NCBI GenBank assembly: GCA_004352715.1 | Contig: SCFE01000115.1 | Coordinates: forward strand, 922,830 to 986,829 | DNA length: 64,000 nucleotides | Direction: 5' to 3' | Origin: Hofstenia miamia | Taxonomy: Eukaryota > Xenacoelomorpha > Acoela | Part shown: positions 33,915 through 47,079 of the stretch, one piece after another | Layout: each line of letters begins with the position of its first letter | How positions within the stretch are numbered: the first letter of the stretch is position 1 | The notes under the pieces: model-generated | The model's database searches: none | What the model was told of the DNA's origin: nothing | The model's input: the letters and a program-made list of their open reading frames with translations, nothing else | Made by a program: the position numbers and the translations under genes

Positions 33915-36440
33915 AATTACAATTACAGATACAGATTGTGAAAGTTTCACAGCATATTTGTAGTTCTTGCTAAAATCCACTAGTGAAATACCAGTTCAAG
34001 ACTTGACTTCTAGCATAAGTTACTTATATTATGTTTATGCACTTACATATGCTGTTGATGACTGCACTATTAATGAAATTACTGTTATTTCTAAATATTA
34101 TATTATTTGAATCATTTTGTATAATTAATTAAATTCAATTTTTCCCAATATACCCTACACAATAAAAAAGTAATTGCATAATAAATAATTAATTTTCAAT
34201 TTATTAAATAAGTTGGTTATATGGATTTGTGCTAATTGCCAAAACAAAACTTCAAATATTTTCCGATCAGTATTATTGAGCAAAGAAAGAAATTTAGACA
34301 ATGCATTTTTCTTTTCTTTAAAATACGAAGAAGCTTAGAATTGTAATATATTAGAATCCTAGTTAAAAATTTAATCAGGATATACCTAGATATAATAAAA
34401 TTTTGGTTGAAATTTTTAATAATCCAATTTGATATTATAATTTAGGTCATTAAATTTATCTGCCCTCCTGGAAAATATTTGACTGTTCGAAATAGTTTCT
34501 AGATTTTCGGTTCAATGAGTAAAGTATTCAATAAATTTGCACACTTGCAAAAATAATAACGAATGATTGCACTACAAAACAAATTTTAATAAAATGACAA
34601 TTTCAGAATTGCAAATGTTGATTTTGATATTTTAAATGTAATCCTTGGCACAAACTAAGCCCAAACTAAGCTCTAGAGATGAATGACCTATTAGCAACTC
34701 TATTATCCATGCCAATAGCGAGGAGGCATTAATCTTTCTCTATTCTTCGGAATAGTAGTCGAGAAAGTTGTCGCGTTAAATCAAGTTAAATTACTAACTT
34801 TGCAATTGAAACACTTCTTTATCCAGTGACAAGAACCTTGCGACCCGTAATTGGCCCGTGACAATTATTGTTCCATTTTCAATGCTTGAATTTTATTGCT
34901 GATTCTTAGTTTACTAGCATTTTTAACTCAGTGTAATCAAATGATAAAATAACAGAATGATAAATTTTGTTTGGCCCTACGTACAGGCTTGTTCTGTGAG
35001 TGTTTTCATACAACGTAACACAACAAAGTTGTAAATTACACAACTTTTATAATTTGGGTAAACTTGTATGGCTTAATAAACAAATGTATATGAGAATTTA
35101 GAATATAAAAATGTCAGGGAGATTTTCTTTTTCTGATTTAGTGGAACTGAGACTTTTGTTAAGATATGAAGCCCTTTGTTATCAAACCATTCAAGTTTAG
35201 AAAAAAAACTATGATTTTGAAAAAATCAAAAAAGGAATATATACAAACATTCTAGCAATTACAATTAAAAGAAAGCAACTAGTAAAGGTAAAAACCAAAT
35301 ATTACCTTCTTACTTCCAATTAACCAGAGTTGGATGTTGGCAGGACCTAAACGTACGATGGGCTGGACTGGGTCGAACTTAGACTTGGGAAATTTTTCAC
35401 AGGTCCAGAACGGACCTAACATTTCAACTGACATTTGAAATATATTTACATAAGGAAAGAAAAATTAAATTGATATCTTAAACTTTGCGAATGGTAAGAA
35501 AAATTTTATTTATATTTCAGTCTGTCTTGGCACATAGGAATATCTGACCCAAACAATTTGCAGGTTTTGAGAAGTTTACCCGATTGATTTTTACTCCTTA
35601 ATTACAGACAAACGAATATATAATTTTATAGTCAATAAAAGTAAAAAAACACAAATTTTGACAAAATTATATATTGCTTAGTGTTAAAGTGATTATGGTC
35701 AGAAAGCAGTCCATTGTTATGCATTGAGCTTGATCTCAATTCCAGTATAAAAGCAAAAATTTGTTTTGGAACAATGAGAAGATTTCAAATATTCTTCTGA
35801 TTTTGTTCATATAAACCGGATCAAACCCATAAACATGTTAAGAATGCGCGGCTGCATCTTCCGGCTCAACCCACTTCCAGTTCTGTTCTACAGTATAATT
35901 GATAATTATTTTCCATGCATAATCTGAATTTAAAAACGACAACCTGAGAAACTACGGTCGTTGTCCTATAATATATGCAGCATATGCAATCTATTCAAAG
36001 GCAGATTAAAAATTTAATGACCGGTAATATTATGCATTTGCCTTGAAATATTTAAGAACTCCAGTTGTTCGATTAATTCTTAATTGTTTAATGCGATATT
36101 TATTAATTTACGTAAACGGTATAAACCAGATGTGCGTTGTGGTCAATTTCATGTAAGAGCTTAGAATTAGCATAGCAATTTGGCTGAGTTGAGTATATTG
36201 GCACTTGAAATTTACACTATTAAGGTGAGTTGTTTTCTAATTTATGTGTATTATACTTAACTCTATGATATTGTTTTCTCAACCGACTATCTCAAGGGCA
36301 ATTTCGGATGTAGAGCATTTTTTGTACACACATGATGGTGTACATGTATTGAATTATATTCGTAGCAAAAGTTTTTGAACAACTTTTCAACCTGATAGTG
36401 TGCATCAAGCTATGGTCTTTAGAAACCCTTAATAGTAGGA
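33915..36440 (+). other. Intergenic / intronic, nothing recognised
   Basis: AT-rich sequence with no supported exon. About 35330-35410 is locally GC-richer ('aggacctaaacg', 'gggctggactgggtcg') and may be an old repeat edge. It resembles in style the segment at 43560-43630 and 43905-43935. Confidence 0.45.
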
Positions 36441-36443
36441 TTA

Positions 36444-36904
36444 ATGCTAAGTTGCAATTACTGCAATGGTAGGGGTCGCAGTTTTTATGCAATCATTCAA
36501 CTTCATTGGTTAAGGACTTCCTATCGCATGAAATATAAAGTTTGCATAACAATCTTCAAGGCAATTCATAATAATGCTCCTACATATTTAAATGATTTAT
36601 TTATTTTTGAAAACTCAACTAAGAGAACTTCTAGACAATATTTGATAAAAATTAGAAATCATAAATATATTGAATCAAAAAAATCGATTTCAATTGCTGG
36701 TGCCTATGTTTTCAACAATCGTAGTGCAAATAACATAACTGCAAAAACTTTATCAAGTTTTAAGAAATTGCTGAAAATAGAACTATTTGAACTACAATTA
36801 GCTGACCGAAGGCACAAAGAAATCTAATAATTGTATAGAACTAAAGATAAATAATAAGCCAAAAAAGCAAAGTGAATCAGTCAGCTATTTATTATTATTA
36901 TTAT
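36444..36904 (+). mobile_element. LINE 3' end with TTA-repeat tail
   Basis: ORF to 36827 reads IQLHWLRTSYRMKYKVCITI, then FKAIHNNAPTYLNDLF and SISIAGAYVFNNRSANNITA, before a stop and a (TTA)n tail at about 36888-36910. LHWLP-xxRxxYKxxxxxFKAxHxxAPxYLxDL is the standard C-terminal part of CR1/L2-type LINE ORF2. It is 5'-truncated. Confidence 0.85.
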
Positions 36905-36910
36905 TATTAT

Positions 36911-37260
36911 GAATTAACATTTGAAAAATTTCTGCTGAATAAGATTCAAAAAATGACTGCAGGCATTAGATATCTTTATCACTTACGCAATGTAATAAAA
37001 AGCAATTATCATAAACAACGGATACATGCTTTCTGTTTATCTCATTTTCAATACTGTTCTTTTCTTTTAACTAACCTAAATTCGAAACATCGTATGCTTC
37101 TATCAAAGACATTTAATTGGTGTATAAAAACTCTAAACTTTGCACAAAAGCATGACGAAGCATCAGTATATCGTAATAAATATAAAATATTGTCTCCGTT
37201 CTACCAAATTCATCTGCATATGCTATCTATCTTATTTAAATTCAAATCTCTACAAACATC
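36911..37260 (+). mobile_element. Second LINE fragment, running into the gap
   Basis: It is directly downstream of the TTA tail, in the same orientation. FEKFLLNKIQKMTAGIRYLY, then HAFCLSHFQYCSFLLTNLNS and KTFNWCIKTLNFAQKHDEAS match the thumb/connection region of a LINE RT. The sequence then enters the 1,000 bp N run. It could be the same family as the LINE end at 22861-23021. Confidence 0.75.
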
Positions 37261-38290
37261 NNNNNNNNNNNNNNNNNNNNNNNNNNNNNNNNNNNNNNNN
37301 NNNNNNNNNNNNNNNNNNNNNNNNNNNNNNNNNNNNNNNNNNNNNNNNNNNNNNNNNNNNNNNNNNNNNNNNNNNNNNNNNNNNNNNNNNNNNNNNNNNN
37401 NNNNNNNNNNNNNNNNNNNNNNNNNNNNNNNNNNNNNNNNNNNNNNNNNNNNNNNNNNNNNNNNNNNNNNNNNNNNNNNNNNNNNNNNNNNNNNNNNNNN
37501 NNNNNNNNNNNNNNNNNNNNNNNNNNNNNNNNNNNNNNNNNNNNNNNNNNNNNNNNNNNNNNNNNNNNNNNNNNNNNNNNNNNNNNNNNNNNNNNNNNNN
37601 NNNNNNNNNNNNNNNNNNNNNNNNNNNNNNNNNNNNNNNNNNNNNNNNNNNNNNNNNNNNNNNNNNNNNNNNNNNNNNNNNNNNNNNNNNNNNNNNNNNN
37701 NNNNNNNNNNNNNNNNNNNNNNNNNNNNNNNNNNNNNNNNNNNNNNNNNNNNNNNNNNNNNNNNNNNNNNNNNNNNNNNNNNNNNNNNNNNNNNNNNNNN
37801 NNNNNNNNNNNNNNNNNNNNNNNNNNNNNNNNNNNNNNNNNNNNNNNNNNNNNNNNNNNNNNNNNNNNNNNNNNNNNNNNNNNNNNNNNNNNNNNNNNNN
37901 NNNNNNNNNNNNNNNNNNNNNNNNNNNNNNNNNNNNNNNNNNNNNNNNNNNNNNNNNNNNNNNNNNNNNNNNNNNNNNNNNNNNNNNNNNNNNNNNNNNN
38001 NNNNNNNNNNNNNNNNNNNNNNNNNNNNNNNNNNNNNNNNNNNNNNNNNNNNNNNNNNNNNNNNNNNNNNNNNNNNNNNNNNNNNNNNNNNNNNNNNNNN
38101 NNNNNNNNNNNNNNNNNNNNNNNNNNNNNNNNNNNNNNNNNNNNNNNNNNNNNNNNNNNNNNNNNNNNNNNNNNNNNNNNNNNNNNNNNNNNNNNNNNNN
38201 NNNNNNNNNNNNNNNNNNNNNNNNNNNNNNNNNNNNNNNNNNNNNNNNNNNNNNNNNNNNATTTCTCTCAAATCTCTAAGCAAAATCACC

Positions 38291-39514
38291 AAATGCTATA
38301 TGAGTTGGGCATGGTAGTAGAGAATTTTTTTAAAAAGTACCCACAGCAGCATCATTTTGCTACTACCCCGGAATACAAAAATCATCGTGTTATACCGCAG
38401 TGACTAAGGTTGCCGCACTTACCGCAAAGTCCTTATTTATAAGGTTAGCTACTTAAAAGTTAGTTTTACTGTTAGGCATTTTTCTCATCGAAATTACAAA
38501 TATTATTATTAATAGAAAACTTCAACTATGTGATTACAGATATTTCGAATTATAAATATTTTATTATAATATTAATAGATTTCTTCATTTTTGATCGCCT
38601 AATTAGATGTGCACTAATGCTAAAATGAAATTAAAAACAGAATAAATTGACATATAACAATGCTTTTAAAAGACTTAGTATTCGTTTTTGACTTACTAAA
38701 TTCAAATTAGCATTACTATTATAAAACAATTTACATTAATTAGAAATTAAGTTTGATCAATAGCAATTTGGATTAGAGTTATGTGGTACCGATTCGGTGC
38801 TATCGAACCGTTCAAAATTTTGGATTATGGATTTAAGAATATTCTAAAAAATTATAGCAAAAATCACAAAGCTGATGGAAATTTCTGTAGGAACAAATGT
38901 AATGAAAATCTAAAGAAATACAAAATACAGAAGTATTACATTCGAATTTAATCTTTGAAAACGTCTTTCAAAGAAATGAAGACATGGTTTTAAAAATGGA
39001 AATATATATAAACAAGTTTTTGAAACCACATTCCAATACAACAAAATGCTTTATTGGCAAAATTTTTTTTATACAATAATACAATAAAACATTTCAAATA
39101 TTTATATAACTTCAATGTGCACTGCTTATCCGCACGTCCCAAAGTCTTTTTGGTTTTTTCATAGTTTTTTAAATCTTNGACACTTGCTTATTTCTCACAT
39201 TATATTTAATATTAATCGTTGGATTTTGTGTCTAGTTTATATAATTTACAAAGTGTTATAAGTCGGTGATAAAATATTACATCATGATATTAAGCAGTGC
39301 ATTGGTTCGTGTTTCTCAAAAAAATGTCCTCATGCCCCAATTAAATGTTTTTGAGTGCTTATATTTTTCTTTTTGGAAAACGGCATAGTTGTATGAGTTC
39401 ATTACCAAGTTGCTGACTAGATCTTTAGACTGGCAGAAACGGCTTAATTGCACCAAGTATCTAATTTCCATGGACATTTTTCATATTTTGTCGTGAATAA
39501 ATTTTTAAAAAAAA
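38291..39514. repeat. Segmental duplication, copy 2 (partner at 14825-16100)
   Basis: Near-identical to 14825-16100, starting just after the N gap. The single N at 39178 ('aaatcttnga') replaces about 80 bp present in copy 1 (about 15706-15788), so the missing stretch is probably an assembly loss. Confidence 0.9.
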
Positions 39515-40042
39515 ACATTCAGATATATTTCTACTTACAAAGTCATCGTCCGTTTTTTTTTACAAATTATTCCCTCTACTAGATTTTACAATTATAATTC
39601 TCTAAATTTTAAAAAGTGGCAAGTTTGATTTTTAAATGTAGTCATCCTTTGTGTTCAAACTTGGTTGCAAGGATTTTATAAAAATACTCTCAATAATTTT
39701 TAAATTACTTGATTTGATGTCTGATGTAATATTTTTGTTTCAAAATTTAGTCCGCATTTAATTAGATGATAAGATATACTAGAATTGGTCTCATCTTCTT
39801 TAATTCTTCTTGATAGTTGCCTACTAGAAAAACCAATATAATCTTCACCACAGGTGCAATTTATTTGATTAATTATATTAGACTTATTGTTTTCTTCAGT
39901 TGCAGATTTTAATTTCAATTTCGTTCTTAGTTTATCATTGCTATATATAAATCAAACTTTTTCTTTAATTATTGATAGTTTTCTGAGTTCTTTGATCATG
40001 TTTTCAGTGTGGAGTCCTCTATATTTGATCTTAAAACAATGG
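39515..40042 (-). mobile_element. Penelope-like element 3' fragment
   Basis: ORF 39700-39918 (minus) repeats the GIY-YIG block KSNIINQINCTCGEDYIGFS, then SRQLSRRIKEDE with the RR pair intact, unlike its counterpart at 16222. Upstream linker sequence (RSNIEDSTLKT) runs into the N gap at 40043. The end at 39522-39552 carries the hammerhead-like core, with one mismatch (CGGACGA). Confidence 0.85.
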
Positions 40043-41109
40043 NNNNNNNNNNNNNNNNNNNNNNNNNNNNNNNNNNNNNNNNNNNNNNNNNNNNNNNNNN
40101 NNNNNNNNNNNNNNNNNNNNNNNNNNNNNNNNNNNNNNNNNNNNNNNNNNNNNNNNNNNNNNNNNNNNNNNNNNNNNNNNNNNNNNNNNNNNNNNNNNNN
40201 NNNNNNNNNNNNNNNNNNNNNNNNNNNNNNNNNNNNNNNNNNNNNNNNNNNNNNNNNNNNNNNNNNNNNNNNNNNNNNNNNNNNNNNNNNNNNNNNNNNN
40301 NNNNNNNNNNNNNNNNNNNNNNNNNNNNNNNNNNNNNNNNNNNNNNNNNNNNNNNNNNNNNNNNNNNNNNNNNNNNNNNNNNNNNNNNNNNNNNNNNNNN
40401 NNNNNNNNNNNNNNNNNNNNNNNNNNNNNNNNNNNNNNNNNNNNNNNNNNNNNNNNNNNNNNNNNNNNNNNNNNNNNNNNNNNNNNNNNNNNNNNNNNNN
40501 NNNNNNNNNNNNNNNNNNNNNNNNNNNNNNNNNNNNNNNNNNNNNNNNNNNNNNNNNNNNNNNNNNNNNNNNNNNNNNNNNNNNNNNNNNNNNNNNNNNN
40601 NNNNNNNNNNNNNNNNNNNNNNNNNNNNNNNNNNNNNNNNNNNNNNNNNNNNNNNNNNNNNNNNNNNNNNNNNNNNNNNNNNNNNNNNNNNNNNNNNNNN
40701 NNNNNNNNNNNNNNNNNNNNNNNNNNNNNNNNNNNNNNNNNNNNNNNNNNNNNNNNNNNNNNNNNNNNNNNNNNNNNNNNNNNNNNNNNNNNNNNNNNNN
40801 NNNNNNNNNNNNNNNNNNNNNNNNNNNNNNNNNNNNNNNNNNNNNNNNNNNNNNNNNNNNNNNNNNNNNNNNNNNNNNNNNNNNNNNNNNNNNNNNNNNN
40901 NNNNNNNNNNNNNNNNNNNNNNNNNNNNNNNNNNNNNNNNNNNNNNNNNNNNNNNNNNNNNNNNNNNNNNNNNNNNNNNNNNNNNNNNNNNNNNNNNNNN
41001 NNNNNNNNNNNNNNNNNNNNNNNNNNNNNNNNNNNNNNNNNNTTTATATTTTTTGTAATCTGTTAGTTTGTAGATTTTTTGTATACATATATTGGGCAAT
41101 AAATTTGCT

Positions 41110-42800
41110 TTGACTCTCACAGCTTCATGCTGGTATTCCTCTCAGCTCGGGGAACTCACCAGTTCACAGGGAGTCTGAGAGCTTTCCTCAGGACTCTAGC
41201 TGTACCTAACAATGCCGCCTTCTGTGCTACCACTCCTCCCCACTTTGGTACTCTCAACTCCTCCAAGTATCTCTTATGCTTCTTACTCAATGCTCCTAGT
41301 GCGCTTACTACTACCGGGACTACTTCAACCTTTTTTAACTTCCACAGCCTTTATATTTCCTCTGCCAACTCTCTATACATGTCTACTTTCTCTTTCTCCT
41401 TGCTTTCTACATTTCTGTTCTTTGGTACGGCTATGTCTATCACCGTTCCCAATCTTTTCTCTTTGTCTACTACTACTATGTCTGGCCTCCGTGCTTCTAT
41501 CACCTTACTTGTCTGGATGTTGAAGTCCCACAATATCTTAACCTTCTCATTTTCTATGACACCCTGTGGCTTGTGTTCATACCACTTGTCCCCTGTTTCT
41601 AACCCATGCTACCTGCTCAAACTCCAGTGCACCATTCTTCCCACCTTGTCATGCCTGAACTTATACTCATTCTGTGCCAACTTCTCACATCCTTCTATCA
41701 GATGATCTACTGTCTCTGCCTCTTTCTTACATAGCCTTCACTTATCACTTACTTCTGCTCTTCTGTCTCTATGCTTCTTCATCCAGTTTGTTCTTATTGC
41801 TTGCTCCTGTGCTGCCATTATCAGTGCTTCTGCTTCTCTTTTTAGTACTGCCTTCTTTAACCACNTCGTGATCTGTTCTGTCTTTCTCTATCACACCTAA
41901 GTACTTGTACCCCTCTTTGACTTCCTCAATCTTATCCCCACTGCTTGTCCTTAAGCCATTCCCATCCACACACTTGCCTCTAGTCATTGTCACTGCTGCA
42001 CACTTTCCTAATCCAAACTCCAACCCTGAATCTCTGCTTGCCTTCTCCAATGTCTCCACTTGCTTCTGCAACATCTTCCTTGAACTAGCATACATCTTCA
42101 GGTCGTCCATGTACCACAGATGACTCACTGCTCCACCATTCTTCTCCCACTTATACCCTATATCTGTCTCCTATAACTTTTCTGTGATGGGGATTAGGCT
42201 AACTACAAACAGTAGTGGTGCTAAGCTGTCTCCCTGGAATATGTCTCGCCTAAACTCAACCTGTGTCCGTCTATCTCAGTCTGCCACTTTCCCATCTCCC
42301 TCTCTAGAAACTCAACCCAATCTTTGCATCGTCTCGTCTTTGTCCTACATCCCTTCTGCTCCTCTGGTACCAACTTGTTATGTTCTAAGTAACATGCCAG
42401 CCTACTTGAAATCACAGAAATTAGCAATTTCCACGTTGTTGGCAGACATGTTATTGGCCTGAAGTTTCTTGCTTCACTACTTTTCTTTGGATCTTTCTGT
42501 ATCAGAAATGTCCTTCCCACTACCATCCACTCTGGACACCAACTCACCACGCACTCCTTCAATGCTTCTGCTAGTCTCTCATGAACACTTGTGAACTTCT
42601 TCAGCTAATACCCAAGTACCTCATCTCTGCCTGGCGCCTTCCAGTTCTTCATCTCCTTTAGAGCCTCCTTCAGCTTTGCAGTTGTGATTACTTATTCTTC
42701 TTGCCTGAATTCCTTCTGCATCTGTACACTCTCTATCTCTGGTAGTGCACTTCCCCATATATTCTCCCAGAACCTTACTGCGTCCTCACCTGCTCTAGCT
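41110..42800 (-). mobile_element. R2/R4-type LINE with restriction-like endonuclease, degenerate
   Basis: Read on the minus strand from 42795 down: FWENIWGSALPEIESVQMQK, WKAPGRDEV, then PEWMVVGRTFLIQKDPKKSS, NFRPITCLPTTWKLL and EEQKGCRTKTRRCKDWVEFL. Next are HLWYMDDLKMYASSRKML (RT motif C, YMDD), YKYLGVIEKD, and near 41500 IEARRPDIVVVDKEKR, then IDIAVPKNRNV. The last block is the PD-(D/E)xK type endonuclease of the R2/R4/NeSL group. The C-terminus reads LGALSKKHKRYLEELRV and LLGTARVLRKAL. Stops (two near 42605-42690, others near 42180) and frame breaks make it dead. Its 5' end is truncated at the (TTA)n tract. Confidence 0.9.

Positions 42801-42801
<1 letters not shown>

Positions 42802-42862
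<61 letters not shown>
42802..42862. repeat. (TTA)n microsatellite
   Basis: About twenty TTA repeats abutting the truncated 5' end of the LINE. The same trinucleotide tails the LINE at 36444-36904, so this may be the tail of an adjacent LINE insertion. Confidence 0.95.
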
Positions 42863-42864
<2 letters not shown>

Positions 42865-44479
42865 ATTCATTCAGTCTGAAACAAACCAGCTGACTCTTTG
42901 TATATAATTCAGAAACTCAAAAGGTTCTAATAACGCTTCTTGAATACATCATATGTTTCAATATTAATGTTAGTACCAAGTTTGCAGCAAATTTCAGGAA
43001 ATTGTTATCACTTGGAAACATTCTTTCAGTTGTAATTCTAACAAAATTGTGTTTAAAACAGCGCTTTTATTTGATGTACTCATATACATGTATATATAGA
43101 AATACAAGTATGATAACCATTGATAAAATATTTATAAATGATGAGAGTGAAACAGTAGAACCAAAAAGTAATCTTCACGACTTCCATTTGAATATCTATC
43201 ATATTCTATGGTCATGCTGCAATGATTAGTACATAATATAAATCCATAAGTATTGCTATAAATTTAGCACAAAGTTGATTTATAGGATTTACTAATACCA
43301 AGAAACATTTAATGCGACAAATTTCAATGTAAAAAACTTTCAACATCATGAACTTTTCTATTAAGCCTTATTCATCATCTTTGTGGGACAAGTTCTAATA
43401 TGTTCGAGTTGTCATCACTTTTGATTTTGTCCTCTAGAAGATTCCTGGCATCAGATATTTCTTTAGTCTTAGTTGTAATTCATTGAGGAATCCATTTAAA
43501 CACTTAAATCGAGATCTTGAGAAGTTTCTGATTATGATCAATCATGAATTCCCTTGAATACTACGGACAGAATTGTAAATTTTCCACCGAAACTGGACTG
43601 AACCAAGCTGGATCGCTTAATATTTAAACTGTAAAAATGTGAACCGCTTGGACCACTTGATAATTGCTAGCATAGCATCACTTTAAATTGTAATCACATA
43701 TTTTGCACCTCTAAAATTTGAAGTTGGTTGCCACCCTGCTATAGCACTTTATGCTGCACTATGCTGTTGTTAGCAGTTCCTCTAAATTTATGATAATTCA
43801 TTTGATTGAATAATTTGCACCTAATCTCATTTGAATATGAGTTATCAAAGGGAATATTATTTAAAAAGAACAAATAAGACCGATTATTTGCCTATGCTAC
43901 AAACCGGACCGGACCGCTATCCGGACTGAACAATTTCCAACTTTCATTACAGCCACCCAAATTAGCAACATTTCCATTTTGAATCTGAAAAAAACTAATA
44001 TTTTGAGGTGCATCATGTCTAGTCCAAGATTAATAGCAACTTTTACCAGGAATTACTGTTTCACAATTGAAGACGTAGCCGTGATATCCGCTCTCCCTGC
44101 TGCGATTTGACAAGATACTGTGTCCTTTTCTTTTGGAAGCCTTTGACGTCATTTGATACCTAGGTTTTAGGGTATTTTTAACTATCATAATTAGAATGAA
44201 TTTCTCACACTAATTAGGATCACCTTTAAGCTTCCTTCAATTTTTTTTTCAGCAATCTCACATCTTGTGCAAATTTATTAGTTGGAAGATATTAACAATA
44301 TCATGGACAAATTGTTATTCAATTTTATTTCGAGTATTACTCGAGTCAAATTATTCGATAATATTATTAATGTATGTGTCTACTCAATTATTGAAAATGA
44401 TTCATCTCTTTACTAAGTGCTTGGTTTGTACTTCTCTTTATGAAAAATTTACCAATAAATTTACTATCAATATTGTACA
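42863..44479. other. Intergenic / intronic, nothing recognised
   Basis: AT-rich. 43726-43744 reads GGTTGCCACCCTG, which looks like one hAT-type TIR end, but I could not find its partner. No exon is supported. Confidence 0.45.
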
Positions 44480-44481
44480 TA

Positions 44482-45647
44482 CAGGTACTCCCGAAAGTTC
44501 TCTGTAGTATTGCATACTATTAACACAAAACATTTAAGACATGACAACAGTTAGAGCGTTAATGATGAGTATGACGGACTATCTTTTTTTGGCTGCAGGC
44601 ATATATAAGCGCGGTGACGTCACAAACAAAAATCATAGTTACGTGTTGTTTCTCGTTTTATGGAAAAGCAACAACTGCGTCTTCTCATCAACTGCGACTT
44701 TTACAGCAAATTGTCGGCAAGGCAATGCCATGACCGTTTGCATGCTGCATATCCAGACATTACAATTTCTTATGAAACAGTCAGGTCGTGGTTTGCGCGG
44801 TTCCGAAGTAGGAATGAATCTTTGCAAGANNNNNNNNNNNNNNNNNNNNNNNNNNNNNNNNNNNNNNNNNNNNNNNNNNNNNNNNNNNNNNNNNNNNNNN
44901 NNNNNNNNNNNNNNNNNNNNNNNNNNNNNNNNNNNNNNNNNNNNNNNNNNNNNNNNNNNNNNNNNNNNNNNNNNNNNNNNNNNNNNNNNNNNNNNNNNNN
45001 NNNNNNNNNNNNNNNNNNNNNNNNNNNNNNNNNNNNNNNNNNNNNNNNNNNNNNNNNNNNNNNNNNNNNNNNNNNNNNNNNNNNNNNNNNNNNNNNNNNN
45101 NNNNNNNNNNNNNNNNNNNNNNNNNNNNNNNNNNNNNNNNNNNNNNNNNNNNNNNNNNNNNNNNNNNNNNNNATAGACGGATTTCCTACAATCGTCTACA
45201 GACACAGCTTGGGATTGGCAGAAATGCTATTCAGTCCATTCTTCATGAGCTTCTTCAACACCTCCGCCTTCACAATGACAATGCCCCAGTGCATTCAGCA
45301 GCCGTCACCACAGACTTCATTTTTGACAATGGAGTTTGACTGTTGCCACATCCGCCTTATTCTCCGGATCTTTCACCGGCTGACTTCTTTTTGTTTGGGT
45401 GTGTCAAAGAAAAATTGCGAGGCTGCGAGTTTGGCTGTCCAGACTACGCTGTTCTTGCGTACGAGGAAGAGCTGGGAAAATTATCAGTAAATATGTGGTG
45501 TTCAGCCTTCGATAACTGGTTTGAGCGATGTCGAATATGCATTAATGTAAATGGTAATTATGTTGATTAAAAATATATGCCTTTTTTGCATTTTAATTGT
45601 TTTTGTTCGTATGACGGGGTAATACAGAGAACTTTCGGGACTACCTG
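44482..45647 (+). mobile_element. mariner transposon, internal stop
   Basis: TIRs of about 27 bp: CAGGTACTCCCGAAAGTTCT from 44482, and the reverse complement of CAGGTAGTCCCGAAAGTTCT ending at 45647. TA duplications lie at 44480-44481 and 45648-45649. The N-terminal ORF (from 44660) reads LLINCDFYSKLSARQCHDRL, then ISYETVRSWFARFRSRNESL, the mariner HTH domain. After the gap comes LHNDNAPVHSA, then LLPHPPYSPDLSPADFFLFG, a D34D mariner signature. A TGA in frame (45338-45340, just before LLPHPPYSP) interrupts the catalytic domain, so this copy cannot make a full transposase. The C-terminus ends at about 45570. Confidence 0.93.
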
Positions 45648-45814
45648 TAAATTAAATGTAAGGATTTCAAGGTAAATTTGATAACTATTATCCATGCTAA
45701 ATATACCATAGTCTGCAATATTTTAGATTAATTCAAAAATTTTTATTCAATGCAATTACAATTACTAATAAAAAATTGTAGTCAGTAGTATTACGAATAT
45801 ATCCATCAATTAAT

Positions 45815-45842
45815 ATGTATATATATATATATACATATTCAG

Positions 45843-45908
<66 letters not shown>
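45815..45908. repeat. (TA)n microsatellite
   Basis: Long, slightly interrupted (TA)n array. Confidence 0.95.
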
Positions 45909-45911
<3 letters not shown>

Positions 45912-46372
45912 TATAAGCGTTTTAACTGGCTTCAATCCCTTTTCAATTTGATTCTAATATTCTAATTTTGAAAACTTGTTAATATGTAAGATGAAAAACC
46001 AATCCTATTTGAAGATTTGTACTATATGACAAGCTTAAATTTCAGAAGTGTTAATATGTAATTTATGATTAATGTAGTAATATCATGTGAACAACTAGTG
46101 TTTATTCCTTTTGAAAAATTTCTAAGATTTAGGTTGGCATGATTACGGGTGCGTGTGCAGACAAGATAGCTTATATTGTATATGTCTGTATATAAAAATG
46201 ACCAACAGACTAGAATTTTTACAGTTGCCAATTGCGAATTCAAATTTTTTTTGAAAATTTTTTAATGAGATGTTCTCATGTAAGTAACACCACCAAAAAG
46301 ATATTGCGAAGTAAATATTGAATAGAATTGTGTTTCTAAGGAGGTCACTAGGTATTGGTCCTCATACTTTAC

Positions 46373-46375
<3 letters not shown>

Positions 46376-46404
<29 letters not shown>

Positions 46405-46500
46405 NNNNNNNNNNNNNNNNNNNNNNNNNNNNNNNNNNNNNNNNNNNNNNNNNNNNNNNNNNNNNNNNNNNNNNNTATATATATATATATATATATATAC
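46376..46500. repeat. (TA)n microsatellite interrupted by a gap
   Basis: (TA)n on both sides of a 71-N gap; the gap is most likely unresolved repeat. Confidence 0.95.
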
Positions 46501-47079
46501 AGGTGTTAATTTGAATTATGATATTATTACATATTTAATTTATTATAAAAGATATTCAATATTCTTCTAGCAATAATAAAATATCAAGTTCCAGATAATT
46601 TCGAATTTCTTAATCTTATTTATTGAAAAAACAACATGAAAAGCCGATTATAACAATTTTTTTCAAAAGAAAAATATTAATTCATAATTGTTATTATGTG
46701 AATTTCTTTAAGCTAAATTTAAGAGCCATTAATGTTTTGTTCTACGCAATTTATTAAGATTTTTTCATCATAATATAGTTAAATATGGAACATCTGCGTT
46801 GTAAAAGAGTTCATCAATGGATTGACCAATACATGGAAACATATGCTTATTTCAACAAAAGGAAATAAATTTTAAGTTTCGCAGGTGTCACATTTTACTC
46901 ATTAAAACTGGAATTTTCAAAAAGTTTGTTGGAAATATTTTTTTGAAAAAGGCACATAATATATAATGAAAATATCTTTTTCAGTTTATTTTGACTATTT
47001 AACAAAATATAGTTACGCATATACGGACCTTGAAATTGTACAAATCTTTAATTGCTTTTTTTATTCTTAAATGTTTTAG
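46501..47079 (+). other. Intron before the ankyrin exon, no gene seen
   Basis: AT-rich intron ending in the acceptor AAATGTTTTAG. Confidence 0.6.

Noticed and set aside
41127-41871. Plus-strand ORFs rich in Leu/Ser/Phe
   Set aside because: They are the complement of the minus-strand LINE coding sequence; the reverse strand gives clear RT and endonuclease motifs.
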